Positions 34,166-45,617 of a stretch of 64,000 bases of DNA are shown here, in pieces. A program made the translations under genes and the position numbers. The notes under the pieces are model-generated. The model ran no database searches and had not been told where the DNA came from. It worked only from the letters and a program-made list of their open reading frames with translations. Location: the NCBI GenBank assembly GCA_010094045.1, contig ML986586.1, positions 38,859 through 102,858 of the forward strand. The letters are read 5' to 3'. How positions within the stretch are numbered: the first letter of the stretch is position 1; each line of letters starts with the position of its first letter. Origin of the DNA: Lojkania enalia. Its lineage: Eukaryota; Ascomycota; Dothideomycetes; Pleosporales.

Positions 34166-35974
34166 TCACATAATTTGGTCTTGAGTCAAACCGCTGGTGG
34201 CTTCCGTTCCTTCCATTGCATCGCCATTGTTCTGGTTCGTGTATCGAACATAGCTCAGACCAAGAGGTCTGCCGCCGTACTGATAACCGGTGAATTTTGC
34301 TGTACAGCGTTAGAAAAAATTATTATCCAGAGTAGCTATCTTACCAATTGCGGTCTCCGCATCACCACTCTTCTCAAACTCGACTACTCCGGTGCCGCGA
34401 GATCGGCCATTCGGTTCGTACTGGATTTCAGCACGCTCGACCTTACCAATGGTGGTGAAAAGCTCAACGAGATCCTCATTGCTGGTCGACCACGGAAGCT
34501 GGGGCAATTAGTGAGCTGAAAGAAACCTAAAACTGCTCGTGGAGTCAACTTACGTTGCGCACATATATCGTGGAGCTTGGTTCACCGCCAGAGGTAGCAA
34601 AGTCAGTGAATGGATTTGGCGGGTTCGACGGGGCGTTGGCGTCGTAGCCTCCGCCTCCGTATCCTCCTCCGCCATAGCCACCGCGGGTCCCGAATCCCCC
34701 GCCAAAGCCACCTCGTCCTGGACCGAATCCGCCACGTCCACCAAAGCCACCACGAGCTCCGAATCCGCCACCAAATCCTCCCCGGCCGAATCCGCCGCCA
34801 GGAGCGCCTGCATAGCGATCTTCGCGAACTTCCAGTTGACGACCTTGCCAATCATAACCATTGAATTGGGTAATAGCATTTCGTGCATCTTCCGGTGTCT
34901 CAAACGCGACGATTCCTGAGCCTTTAGGACGACCATCAGGAGCAACATGGACATCTGCGCGAAGGACGGAGCCAGTGTGCGCTATATTACTGACATATCA
35001 GTATATGCCAGCATAATCGGATGAAATGAGAATCAGTCTAGTCTTGAAACATACCTGCTTGTCGAAAGAGGTCCTTCAGGTCTTGCCAGCCCACGTTGTA
35101 GGGAAGCTAGACAGAAATGTCAATACGCAAACAATCTTAATGTATAAGATGGGGAAAGGGGAACAAACGTTGGCAACATAGACCTGTCGTCCACCACTGC
35201 CACCGCCAGGGGCACCGCCGAAAGTGCCTGACCCGCCTTGATAGCCTCCCCTCATTCCGCCACTGCCGCCGAAGTCTCCGCGAGACGCGCTTGGATTACT
35301 GAAACGAGGCTCGGCCTCTCGATCTTCTCGAACGTATACCAGACGACCCATCAGGTTCTGGTTGCTGAGCGTCGCCACGGCATTCTGTGCCTGCTCCCGA
35401 GATGCATATTCCACTATGCCACAGCCCTATTCCCAAGGAAGAACCCAGTCAATCACCATCAGACGCGCGGAGTAGACCAGCCATCCATATTATTTACCTT
35501 TGACATTCCATTCGGAAGCAGCAGCACGTCTGCGAATAAGACCTCTCCGGCTATAGAAAGTTAGCCACGTTTCTAGAGCTGTGGGAAGGGGAGAGCGGTC
35601 AAACCTTGTCTCATAAAGTCCTTTAGATGATGCCACTTGACGTCGTACGAGAGATTGCCAACGTAGACGCGGCGGTCCTGTTGCGAGGATTCGCGAATGC
35701 TCTGCATCATGCTTTCTTTTGCGACGGTGCGGTCCTCGGTAGGTCGCTGCGGGCCTCCTCGACCGGCTCCGTACGAATTGTAGCCACCCGTGCCCTGGGC
35801 ACCACTCACGGGCGATCGCGAGCGTCGGTCACTCCTACGGTAGTCGTCTCGGCTACGAGAGCGGCTGCGTGGCGAGTACGAGCGCCGGGAGCGGCGCGGA
35901 GAGCGAGATCGTCGACGGGGTGAGCGGTCGCGGCCTGGATCGCGCTGGTCATAAGTGTCAGTCTCGTACGACAT
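34166..35974 (-). CDS. SR/RGG protein with three RRMs (Gbp2/Hrb1-like), 482 aa
   Basis: Seven exons keep one frame: 35974-35605, 35550-35498, 35426-35169, 35106-35055, 34981-34554, 34498-34345, 34299-34166, with introns of 45-73 nt. The N-terminus is Arg/Ser-rich with RRRSRSPRRSRRSYSPRS. RRM1 (about 100-178) has RRVYVGNLSYDVKW and GCGIVEYA. RRM2 (about 222-298) has RQVYVANLPYNVGW and GSGIVAFE. A Gly/Arg linker (about 300-365) is made of GGFG/RGG units. RRM3 (about 382-460) has STIYVRNLPWSTS and GTGVVEFE. This layout matches yeast Gbp2/Hrb1, shuttling mRNA-binding proteins linked to TREX and nuclear mRNA quality control; the link to that role is by family only. Introns interrupt each of the three RRMs at similar places (after the NLxYxVxW helix), which suggests ancestral duplication with the intron present. 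Confidence 0.93.
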
Positions 35975-38340
35975 GGCGACGGAGTGCGCAAGGCAAGGAA
36001 GGGGAAGAAGGAGAAGAGAGGGGAGCACAGTAGCAATAGGAGAGGGAGCGGGGAAGGGAAAAGAAGTGAGGAAGGAGATGCGGCCGCGTTGTTGTAGATG
36101 TGGAGGGGGTCGCGCGAGGTGAAGTTGGGGAAAGATCGCGGCAAGCAGCCAAGTGAGGCTGCACGGCTCCTTCGGCGATAGGTTCTGCCGAGATCACGTG
36201 ATTGGCCTCGGACTCGCGGCTGGCAGCGCAGTGCAGCGTAGCAGGACTGGGACCTTTATCGACAGCAGGAAAGCAGCAACGCCACGCCACAGCCCCGGGG
36301 ACAGCGGCGTCCTGCCACAACGACCGTCCTCAGCAACGCAGCAATGGACGCGCTGCGCTCGTGACGGCGGCGACGAAGATGACGATGACGACACGACACA
36401 ACGACGGCGATGATAGACGAGGAAAGAAGACCACTCACCACAGCCGGGCGGTATGTGTCTGCGGAATCTGGAGGCTTCCGGGTCAGCAGAGCAGAGGCAG
36501 AGCAGGCTCGGTTGGGTGAAGGAGAGAGAAAATGGCGCGGAGGATAGGGAAATCGGGGGAGAGGGGAAAGGTTCCAAGGATAGAGGAGGGGCACTTGCCC
36601 ATTTCACCACGGCACCAACGGCTGGTCAGAAGTAACGACCACACACCTCCAGGGCTGCGCGTGTGGGACAAGGGGAACCAGCGCTGAGCAGAGAAGTGCT
36701 GAAAGCGCGCCGATGACGGGTCCTGGCTAGCTGAGACGGGCGGGTCCAGGGCGTGCTCGAATGCAATGAATGAGCGCTGCAGAAGACAGATTGCCTTCTA
36801 GTTGCCTTGTTCCCAGCGCGCGATGAGCATCGACGGGCAGCACGCCTCCCACGGCGAGCTTCCTGGCCGGCCAATGGGCGCGCGGAGACGAGCACCGAAA
36901 GCTGTGAAGGACGACCCGGCAGCGTGGGTTTGTCGACGGCGACGGGGGCAAGGTTGCAGTGCGATCGGGGGCTTCTCCTTGGGACAACCGGCGGAGGGCG
37001 GGAGATGGACGGGAGCGTGTGTGGGGTGCGCGGCGGTCTTCTGGCTTGGGGTTGGGTGGTTGGGGGGACCGGCTGGCAGGATGGACTGCAGCGGCGAGGC
37101 TCTCCTTCCTGTGCAGCCGCCCGAGGACAGTGGCGATGGCAGAGGAGACAGGATGGTGCCGGTGCTGGTGCTGGTGCTGCTTCTGGTGCTACGAGGCCTC
37201 GTCTGGGCAGACATCTATCCACCCAGAGACGGGACCGCCGCCGCGAGCTAGACAGGGGCTCTCGATGCGGGCCGGCCAGCCCTCACGACGGATGCTCGCT
37301 TGTCTACCTGGGTACCGCCCTACGAGCCAACCTCGCAGCATCGCATCCCGCTCCGCCATCGATCGTGTGTTCGAAAGGCACTATGGACATACGACTGCAC
37401 TCCGACAAGCATACTCTTCCCAGCGAGGGGGGAATTCTAGGTCCTGCCTTTGTATGTCCCTAGTTACATCGGCCCTCGACGCTTCATACGGCCCTGCGGG
37501 CACTTTGCTTGCTCAGCAGACTGCGCGGCTTGTGTCCTGCCCTGGCAGCATGGTCGTAGTTCTGCTCGAGGACTTGGCCTGGCTGCAAAACGATAGCCAA
37601 TCCATCCCCTCCGCTCCACGGCTACCTACCTACCATGGCCTGGCAGACGGTGCTGTCACTTCTCACCGGCTCCGTCCCCGCCCCCGCATCCTTGACGGCG
37701 TCGGATGCGCATCGATTGGCCTTCTCCCCGAGCCAGAAACCGCACTACTTGGCAGGCGAGAAGGATGGCGTCCCGCCGTGTTGCCTGCAGGCCATTCCCC
37801 TCTGCAGGCAGAGCACCTCAACAACCTGCCCCTTCCAGGCCAATCCACACTTCGCAGCGTCGTAAATGGCCGTGGACATGTTCGGCCTGGCACCTACAGA
37901 CTTGTCCCCTCGGCTTTTGTCATTTGCTCTGCGGTGCGGCGTACATAAGCCTGCAAGCTTGCAAGCTTGCAGGCCCGCACATGTCGTGGCGCCTGCTCTG
38001 TTGCACCATGTTGCACGATATTTCTGTCCAACCCTGCGCCCTCTGAAATCGTGCCGTTTGTCTGCAGAATCTAGATGTGCTCTATTAAGGTAGTGCCACC
38101 AGAAAACTCGAGGCCTTGGAAGTGCTGTTGCGAAGCGTTGGGAATTTCAGACGTTCCCAAACGGTGAATGCACATGCAGCTCCATCCCAATAAGGGGGCT
38201 TGGCATCTTGCAAAATTTCGCAAAGTGGGTCCTTTGCTGAAGGCTGATCGGTGACAGATCCCATCTTTCCCTCCAAGCAGGCAATTTTGGCTGCTTGGAA
38301 ATCGACGACAGCAAGGTCCAAGAGACTACTGACTAGCCAG
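35975..38340. other. GC-rich stretch with no confident gene
   Basis: From the 5' side of the RNA-binding gene to about 37.9 kb the sequence is strongly GC-rich and shows long frames on all strands, in several frames at once. None has a conserved motif, and they overlap each other. The frames come from few stop codons in GC-rich DNA. The left part is presumably promoter and 5' UTR of the RRM gene. A 22-bp palindrome lies at 37951-37972. Confidence 0.55.
37951..37972. repeat. 22-bp perfect palindrome
   Basis: CTGCAAGCTTG is followed directly by its own reverse complement, so all 22 bases form one perfect inverted repeat with no loop. It contains two overlapping copies of the self-complementary GCAAGCTTGC. 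It lies at the edge of the GC-rich stretch, away from any gene. Confidence 0.9.
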
Positions 38341-40299
38341 AGGCAAATATAGGTAAAAACACTGCTAAACTGACCAGCCGCCGCTACGCTCTCATGATTA
38401 ACGCAATGCCCTTCATATTCTCTCCGATTATCAATTTTACGCTCTCCTTACGATAGCTGGGCTTTATATAGCTATGTACGGTATCCGGGTATGAACGTTT
38501 AGCGATTTGGTAAGAGATATACCTTTTTCGTTATCCGAACGTTCTGCTAGCTGGTTACTATATACAAGGAATATAGCTACACGCAATATATTCTAGGTAG
38601 TTCGATACCCCGACTACATCTACACTCATCGCTGTTTCATTCCAAGCACGGCGAGGTGTCGGCAGATATACAAATTTTCTAGAGTGATTTTACGAATCTT
38701 TTACTTTCGGGCATTAACATACCTATACAGCGCACTACTCCATTCCCAAATGCTCTAGCTTGGTTGAACACAAGCTTAGATATGACCCAAAGTTCTAGCG
38801 CTTCCCATCTCGCTGATAGGCTGCTCTAGACGTTGGAAACTCGTATACTAGCTCCAGGCCTACCATAATATGACGATGGTATCTCTCCAACATCAGACAA
38901 CTTACCAAGCCCTATCTCAAACAAACCTTCGCGAATGTGAGGTTCGGAGACGATGCCAAACGTCTAGGAGCCTAGCATTTTCAGCGGCCTTATGTGCGAG
39001 CTGAAGCGAGCTACACGCGTACGGCACAAGCTAAGTGTCTTGTCCTCCAGCCACCAAAACGAGATCGTTTCTCCCACAGGGCCTCCAAAAAAGCGCTACT
39101 ACGGATAAGCGCTCATATCTGCCGCTCCATTTCCGCTGCACCTAGCGTTCTTTGCAGTGAGATCTACGGCTTACAGTCTATTCAAGTGGAAATCTTGGTT
39201 GGGGTCTATATTCTGTGATACCGGGTACGATTTGTCGATCCCGACTCCCACCGTTCCTACTGCCATAGCGGTCATTATTGGTTAAGAACGGTCCTTTCAT
39301 GACTCTCACAGCAATCTGCAGCAGGTAGCGAGGCGACAAGGCGTGCCTGAGCCCGAGGTACTATTACTTATTGAGGTGATGCTGGAAACGCCTGGAATTG
39401 TGGCGAAACCCTCAACCACGTTGTCAGGTACCAACAAGTCACTTTGACAACCGAAGATATTCAATAAGCACAATCAAAACTCGAAAACCCCCGCCCATGA
39501 CTCCACAGTTTGGTACTAGTCCCATCATAGTGTTGATTTGTAGGATGAGGATTATGAGCTCAATATTCGGGAAGACACGAACTACACGCTGCTATAGAGG
39601 CCTCTCCTAAAACGCCTCTACTGATAATCAACTTCTAGATACCATTACTATGGCAGGAGAAGAGTCTTTGACGATTCTGAGTGATCCAAATCGACGCGCG
39701 CGTCCCCGGCAGCCTCGAAACATCTGCGAATCCGGACGAGGTATGAACGAAATGCACCGAGCTTACTCGAGCAGCGTTTCGGTGACGTATGGCGTGAATC
39801 GTCGCTGGAAGCTCCTATGACAATTTCATCGGCCAGAGGCGAACAATTCCCCCCGAAAATATCTTTGATAACCTTTGAATCATAGAGCGGCAACTACCCC
39901 CGGTATCCTTACGGTTTTTCTGTTTTTTATCACTTTCTGTAATGTTTGGCTGTCGTTCTCCGAGATATCCACGAGCGCATGTTGAGCCCACCTTTCCTCT
40001 TATGAACTAGGGGCCAAGGCTTTACCCGACGCCTATGATAAGTCTTCAGTACATCATAGCAGGACATTGTCCTACCCAATTTTGGAAATCCGAGAGAACT
40101 CCGCTCAGTGTTCTGGGTTGCAGAACCCTTTCATGCTGCTGTCGGCCGAACAAAGTATATAATAATGGCTTTCCCTCTAGAATATGGGCAATGTCATTCA
40201 ATAATACACTTTTTTTTTTTTGAATCGTCTTCTCCAGAAGCTTCAAAGTAGCAATATAATCGGTTACGCATCCAAAATCCAACCGTTCTTCAAATATAA
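38341..40299. other. Unassigned, decayed-looking DNA upstream of the MFS gene
   Basis: The sequence is of mixed composition with short frames. One plus-strand frame from about 38758 to 39878 gives some protein-like stretches broken by about 13 stops (TAG, TGA and TAA), but that density is close to random, so no pseudogene is called. A T12 run lies at 40210-40221, about 80 bp before the MFS start, in what should be its promoter. Confidence 0.4.
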
Positions 40300-42015
40300 A
40301 TGCTGGGCCACCGTATCCGCGCCATGGGACATATCCGTACAACGGATGGGCAACTTGCGTCCGCTGAGCCCTCCAACGATACAGCTTCAGAAAACACCAG
40401 AATTGAGGATGATGTTAGATTCCAGCCTATCCGCACGAATGCCGCTGAAGAGGCCATCGACGGCGAAGATCTTGTTAACCTCCCTTCACGGACACTGGAT
40501 GACTCTGCACGCCTAGACGAATATACCACAGAAACAATTGATGGACAGATACTAAGGGAAATTAGGTCGAACATTACGGGCAATGTCGAGCGCTACGAAT
40601 TAATTACGTGGAAGACGCACGACCCGGAGAATCCCAAGAACTGGTCGAAAGCCTATAAGTGGTGGTGTACGATGTGTGTTGCCTTTACATGCTTCGTCGT
40701 GGCTTTCAACAGTGGTGTTATTACCGCTGATATCGAGGGCGTCTCTACAGAGTTCCGTGTCAGCGAGGAGGTAGCGCTCCTCACCGTCACGCTCTTCGTG
40801 GTTGGTTTTGGCGTCGGCCCTATGGCATTTGCTCCTCTATCCGAGATATTTGGACGTCGACCTATCTATGCTTCCACTTTACTTCTGGCCGTCATTTTCA
40901 CGATCCCTGGAGCCGTTGCCAAGAACATCGGGACACTCCTTGTCACTAGGTTGATCGCCGGCATTGCCTTCTCGGCGCCAATGACACTCGTCGGGGGAAC
41001 GCTAGCCGATCTGTGGAGAAACGAAGAGCGTGGTGTGCCTATGGCAGCCTTTAGCGCTGCGCCCTTTATTGGTCCTGCAGTTGGCCCGCTGGTTGGAGGC
41101 TTTCTAGGTGATAACGCAGGATGGCGATGGTTGTATTGGATCCAACTTATTCTCTCCTTTGTAGCATGGGCTCTGATCTCTTTCACGGTTCCTGAGACTT
41201 ATACTCCGGTTCTCCTTGCCCGAAGAGCGAAGAAAATGAGAAAAGAGACCGGAGACGACCAGTACGTGACCGAAGAGGACCTCGACATGCGACCTTTAAG
41301 CCAGCGACTACAGTTATTTCTCCTACGGCCATTTCAGCTCTTATTCATGGAGCTTATCGTGTTCTTCATTTCTCTCTACATGTCGGTTTTGTATGGTCTG
41401 CTGTATATGTTCTTCGTCGCTTTTCCGATCGTCTACCAAAAAGGCAAAGGATACAGCGCTAGCATTACTGGTCTCATGTTCATTCCTCTCATGATTGGCG
41501 TCCTCGCAAGTGCGGCTTGTTCGCCTCTTGTGAATAGTCACTACCTTAAGATTGTTAAAAAGCATAATGGAAAGCCACCGGCGGAAGTACGCCTTATTCC
41601 CATGATGATCTCCTGCTGGTGCATACCCATTGGTCTCTTCATCTTCGCATGGACCTCCTATCGGCAACTACACTGGATTGGTCCAGCCATAGGAGGCTTT
41701 CCGATCGGATTCGGCTTCATTTTCCTCTACAATTCTGCAAACAATTACCTCGTCGACTCATATCAACACCAAGCCGCATCCGCTCTGGCTGCTAAAACCT
41801 GCATCAGATCTTTCTGGGGTGCTGGAACCGTACTCTTTACGAATCAGATGTACGACCGTCTCGGCTATCAATGGGCAAGTTCACTCCTTGCCTTCATTGC
41901 GCTGGCATGTTGCGCGATCCCATACGTTTTCTATTTCAAAGGCGCAGCAATCCGCAGCTACTCGCATTTCGCTTACAGCGAAGATGAAGAGAACCAAGGC
42001 AAGAGTGAGAAGTAG
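40300..42015 (+). CDS. MFS transporter, DHA1 drug:H+ antiporter type, 571 aa
   Basis: A single exon encodes 571 residues. The N-terminal 125 residues are hydrophilic. The membrane region begins after the fungal DHA1 landmark WKTHDPENPKNWSKAYKW. Family motifs are PLSEIFGRRPIY (loop 2-3), TRLIAGIAFSAPMTLVGGTLADLW, and GPAVGPLVGGFLGDNAGWRW (motif C region). Twelve hydrophobic segments are consistent with the family, with a long central loop (about 300-340) of charged residues. Such proteins export drugs or secondary metabolites, or polyamines, across the plasma membrane by proton exchange; the substrate cannot be read from sequence. The ATG at 40324 (gccATGG) is a possible start eight codons downstream. 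A Zn2Cys6 regulator lies 1.1 kb downstream on the same strand and could control it, but no biosynthetic genes surround the pair. Confidence 0.95.
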   Translation: MLGHRIRAMGHIRTTDGQLASAEPSNDTASENTRIEDDVRFQPIRTNAAEEAIDGEDLVNLPSRTLDDSARLDEYTTETIDGQILREIRSNITGNVERYELITWKTHDPENPKNWSKAYKWWCTMCVAFTCFVVAFNSGVITADIEGVSTEFRVSEEVALLTVTLFVVGFGVGPMAFAPLSEIFGRRPIYASTLLLAVIFTIPGAVAKNIGTLLVTRLIAGIAFSAPMTLVGGTLADLWRNEERGVPMAAFSAAPFIGPAVGPLVGGFLGDNAGWRWLYWIQLILSFVAWALISFTVPETYTPVLLARRAKKMRKETGDDQYVTEEDLDMRPLSQRLQLFLLRPFQLLFMELIVFFISLYMSVLYGLLYMFFVAFPIVYQKGKGYSASITGLMFIPLMIGVLASAACSPLVNSHYLKIVKKHNGKPPAEVRLIPMMISCWCIPIGLFIFAWTSYRQLHWIGPAIGGFPIGFGFIFLYNSANNYLVDSYQHQAASALAAKTCIRSFWGAGTVLFTNQMYDRLGYQWASSLLAFIALACCAIPYVFYFKGAAIRSYSHFAYSEDEENQGKSEK

Positions 42016-43115
42016 GTTTCGTATTCCCCTGATGCCTGGCGGATACATAGCAAGGGTGCAGATTTTATGACCTTCGGGAAGATCGACGTCACCAAAGAAA
42101 TGTTCCTTCAACGTAGCATAGCACTAGCCGTCCATTACAAGGATTCAGCGTAGTTTTGTGTTCGTGAACTAGTCGCACGGGTCTCAGCTTTAACTGCAGT
42201 TCCATTGAAACATCCACACATTTGCATACATTTAGCTCAGGGCACATATCATCGGGGTTTTCGGGCCAAGGTGAGAATGGTAGTGAAGGCGGGTCACATA
42301 ATATTTGGCGGTTATTGCCGCACATTTTTTTTATCCTTGGTAACAATTCTATTGGGCATTGGAAACTGACTTTTGGGATACCATTTAACATATATTTCTC
42401 AATAATTTGTTAGATATAGAGTATACCTAGCGCACTTGAACCAAGATTGACCGTCCCATGCATCTCTATGCTCATATGCCACAGCAGGAATCCAGTTGGA
42501 CCAAGTTACAGAACGTGAAATCTATGGACGCAGTTCAAGACATAAGCCTTACTCAAATCTGCATGAGCCTCAAGCCCCAGCCTACTGTAGAGAAGAGTTT
42601 GCGTTCCGCGCCCAGAAAATATAACACTCATTAAGCTATCTTCCTTAAACATCTCGAAGCCCATCCCGCATCATTTTAAGGTCATTCTGGCCGATGTTAA
42701 ATTTTGTAATACTCCGACTCTTGAAGGTCTGCGGTAGGATGGCTTCTCCCTCATGGAAACAATAGATCCTGCAATTCCCACTAGCGCAACACCCTGGGCT
42801 TAAATCTTGGGACGTTTCCAGCTTGGCCGCAGCCACACAATTTGTCCGAAACGCGGATATGTTCTGTGGGAAGTTCAATAGCTCGACCACAAGACGAGAA
42901 GCAACACTGAAAAGAGAGATTCGCTGACTAACGGCCCTGCCCAATCACGCGTCTTCTGCCTCGAATCTCCGCCCTAATATCGCGGACCCTGGTCAAGCCG
43001 CCATTCACAGCAAGAACCGGGTGGGGTTCGTCAAGCAGACCTGCTTCTCCCCAAATCAACACCATCGCAGCTTCGATTTGCCACAACCAGCTCGCTCTTC
43101 GTCACGAGCACAGAC
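42016..43115. other. Intergenic between MFS and Zn2Cys6 genes
   Basis: Only short frames are seen. The right part should be the regulator's promoter. A T-rich stretch near 42326 and several AT-rich words after 42380 probably belong to the transporter's 3' end. Confidence 0.45.
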
Positions 43116-45617
43116 ATGGATGGGGACACAGCCCAGAGCCACCACCAGCAGCATCCGAATCCAGCATACGCGAATGATACACCCCCGAGGTCTGACATCG
43201 ACGAGATATTGAGGCGGAAGCGGAAGGCAAGGGAATATAAGGTACGATCAGCGTGTTTGAATAGAGGAAGAGCTTGGGAGACGCAAGATATAAATGGGTA
43301 TCAATTCACACCAGCATCCCGGATTGCGATGAGTCTACACCAGTCTAGACGCGTCGTTCTATGTCCGTTCATCAGTTCCAGCTGTACGCCTATCAAGATG
43401 TCACCGACCAGCATGCGCAATGGGAAATGCCTGACTGCGAGTTACTTTATCACCCAACTCTCGGTCATTCAGCTAACGTTTGCAATCCACATAGGCCTGC
43501 TATCCCTGCAGACAACGCAAGGTGAAATGCGACCAGAATGTGCCCTGCAAAACCTGTGTCGTCCGAGAGCATCCTGAACTCTGCTCGTATCATCCTCCGT
43601 CAGAGACGCATCCGCCAGCAAAGCGCATAAGTCAGCATCTGGGGCACAATGGAAATGACTTTTCGAATGGCATGGTACACATTCATGGCGGTACTGTTAC
43701 ACTGCCGCGGGAGGTATGACCTCTAAGGGAATGGGCGAGCAGTCCCGGTGCTGACATATTCAGGACTGGGACCGCATATGCGCTAAACTGCAAACAGCCG
43801 AAAAATCGCTGGCAGAGCTGAAAAACTCCATTAGCAGTGTCTCTGAAGTCCCTCCAGCCAACGCTTCTTCCAGTGGGTTTTCGCCTGCAACGGCCGGAGA
43901 TACACCTCTAGCAGCAACCGCGCCTATGGATAGCGAAACAAGCCACGTCAGGACGCAAGGCATTCATACGCGCAACGAATTCACCGGCCAGACCATTCAC
44001 GTTGGACCGAGTTCCGTGCCGGCTCTCGTGATGGCTCTAGGCCGCGGCGACACCCAGTGGCCCGGAATACAGGATCTGTTGGGCAAAAAGAACATGCTCC
44101 CGATTTTTGGTCTTGACAACGAAAGCGCGACATATCCCTTTGTAGATCTTTGGGGATTGCCCCATGGATCCATCGCTCGTGCTAACGAACTAGCGAATGC
44201 CTTCCCTAGCGATTCAGAATGTTTGAACTTCTTCCGAAGTTACCGAGAAACTGCACATGTCGTTTATCCTGCAGTAGCCGACGTCGACGGGATCGAACAG
44301 GATTTGTTACTATTTCTGATCAATAGGGCTAGCTCCCAGGGAGGTACTGGTGTCACAGAGGCCCAAATATACGGAAAGAACTTTCACTGGATTGGCCTGC
44401 TTTTCGCTATTCTCGCTTCTGGATGCCAGTGTTCTGCTCTACCGCGAAAAGAGAGAGAATTGACGTCACAGGTCTACATTTGCTGTAGCTTTGAATGTCT
44501 CCGCTTCACGAACTTCCTATCTCATGCTACTTTGGAAAACATACAAACGCTCCTCATCCTCGGCAACGTTATATCTAACAATATGAACGCCGGAGTGGCA
44601 TGGAGCCTGATGGGTCTTACTGTACGCCTTTCGCAGACGCTGGGTCTTCACAGGCTCTGTCCTCCTTCGACCCCATTGCAACATAAAGTTATCCGGGGTA
44701 AAGTATGGTGGGCTCTGTTATGGCAGGATTCTCTATTGTCCATTTCATACGATAGAGCGTCATCAACAACAACAATCGATCACACAGTACCACTAAGTCA
44801 ACATACTGCGCCAGGAACGAGGACCTATGTGGAAAGCATGTACCGCCTATGCAAGGTAGGCCTCGATATCGTCCGCGAGCGGCAGCGGCCGCAGAATTCG
44901 CATGATGCACTATTGAGGATTACTGAACACCGCAACGAGCTTCAAGAAATCATGGTCGATGCGGCTGACTATCTCAAAGATTCTAGAAGATGCCGATCCA
45001 TGCGGGATCAGCTTGAGCATTGGGCACTTTATCTTCACATTTCGTATATAACTTCGGAGTTATGCCGGCCTGCGATAAGTCCGAGTATTGCAAATTTCGA
45101 CCTCTCTAAAACGTTGAGGAAAACATGCATCGACAGTCTCACCAACACCGTTGAGGCCTTTTTAGGACTACAAAACATGACGCCTTTTGCAACAAGGTCC
45201 TGGGCATCTGTCCATCGATCCCTTAGTTCCGCCCTCCTTCTTGGCATTCTCGGAGAGCCGACCCGCAATGAGAGAGCCAGGTCCTTGCTCACGAACCTAA
45301 TCGCAGTTTTGGGGGATATCACCGCGAATGTTGACCCTGCCGAGCTCTCGGCGCCTATCACACGATCCGTCGCCGCTCTTGAGCGGCTTCTCAGATTGCA
45401 AAACACCCGACCCACGGTTCGCAAGACGAGCAGCGAATCCGGCTCTCAGTCTTCGCCTACGCTTCCTACCTTCACAGCGGATGATCTTAACGGGGCTCTC
45501 AATGGGTTCACTGATTCTTCGCTTACACAGTCCCCACTACTCGGTCTAGATCTCGAGTCATCCCCTTATGCACTTATGGAGTCCATTGTTTGGGGTGGTC
45601 AGAAATCGACACCTTGA
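43116..45617 (+). CDS. Zn2Cys6 transcription factor with fungal_trans domain, 732 aa
   Basis: Three exons, 43116-43241, 43495-43713 and 43764-45617, are joined by introns of 253 and 50 nt with exact frame. The binuclear zinc cluster sits at the start of exon 2: ACYPCRQRKVKCDQNVPCKT then CVVREHPELC, with Cys at 44, 47, 54, 60, 63 and 72 (spacing 2-6-5-2-8). A linker with a coiled-coil-like DWDRICAKLQTAEKSLAELK (from residue 116) follows, as in many dimeric members. The fungal-specific regulatory domain spans about 250-560, including AGVAWSLMGLTVRLSQTLGL and GKVWWALLWQDSLLS. The tail is Ser/Thr-rich. It should bind CGG-type sites in the nucleus. Its target is unknown; the same-strand MFS gene 1.1 kb upstream is a candidate by proximity only. 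The first intron is long for this window. Confidence 0.94.

Noticed and set aside
36959..37948. 329-codon plus-strand open frame in GC-rich DNA
   Set aside because: It overlaps equally long frames on both strands, has no recognisable motif and a composition dictated by G+C. Its length is explained by the lack of AT-rich stop codons.
38758..39878. Plus-strand frame with protein-like stretches broken by about 13 stops
   Set aside because: About 17 stops are expected by chance in that many codons, so the frame is not clearly better than random and no family motif was recognised.
43116..43577. 153-codon frame reading from the regulator start through its first intron
   Set aside because: The zinc cluster lies in a different frame after an acceptor at 43494; splicing gives the conserved protein and the read-through does not.
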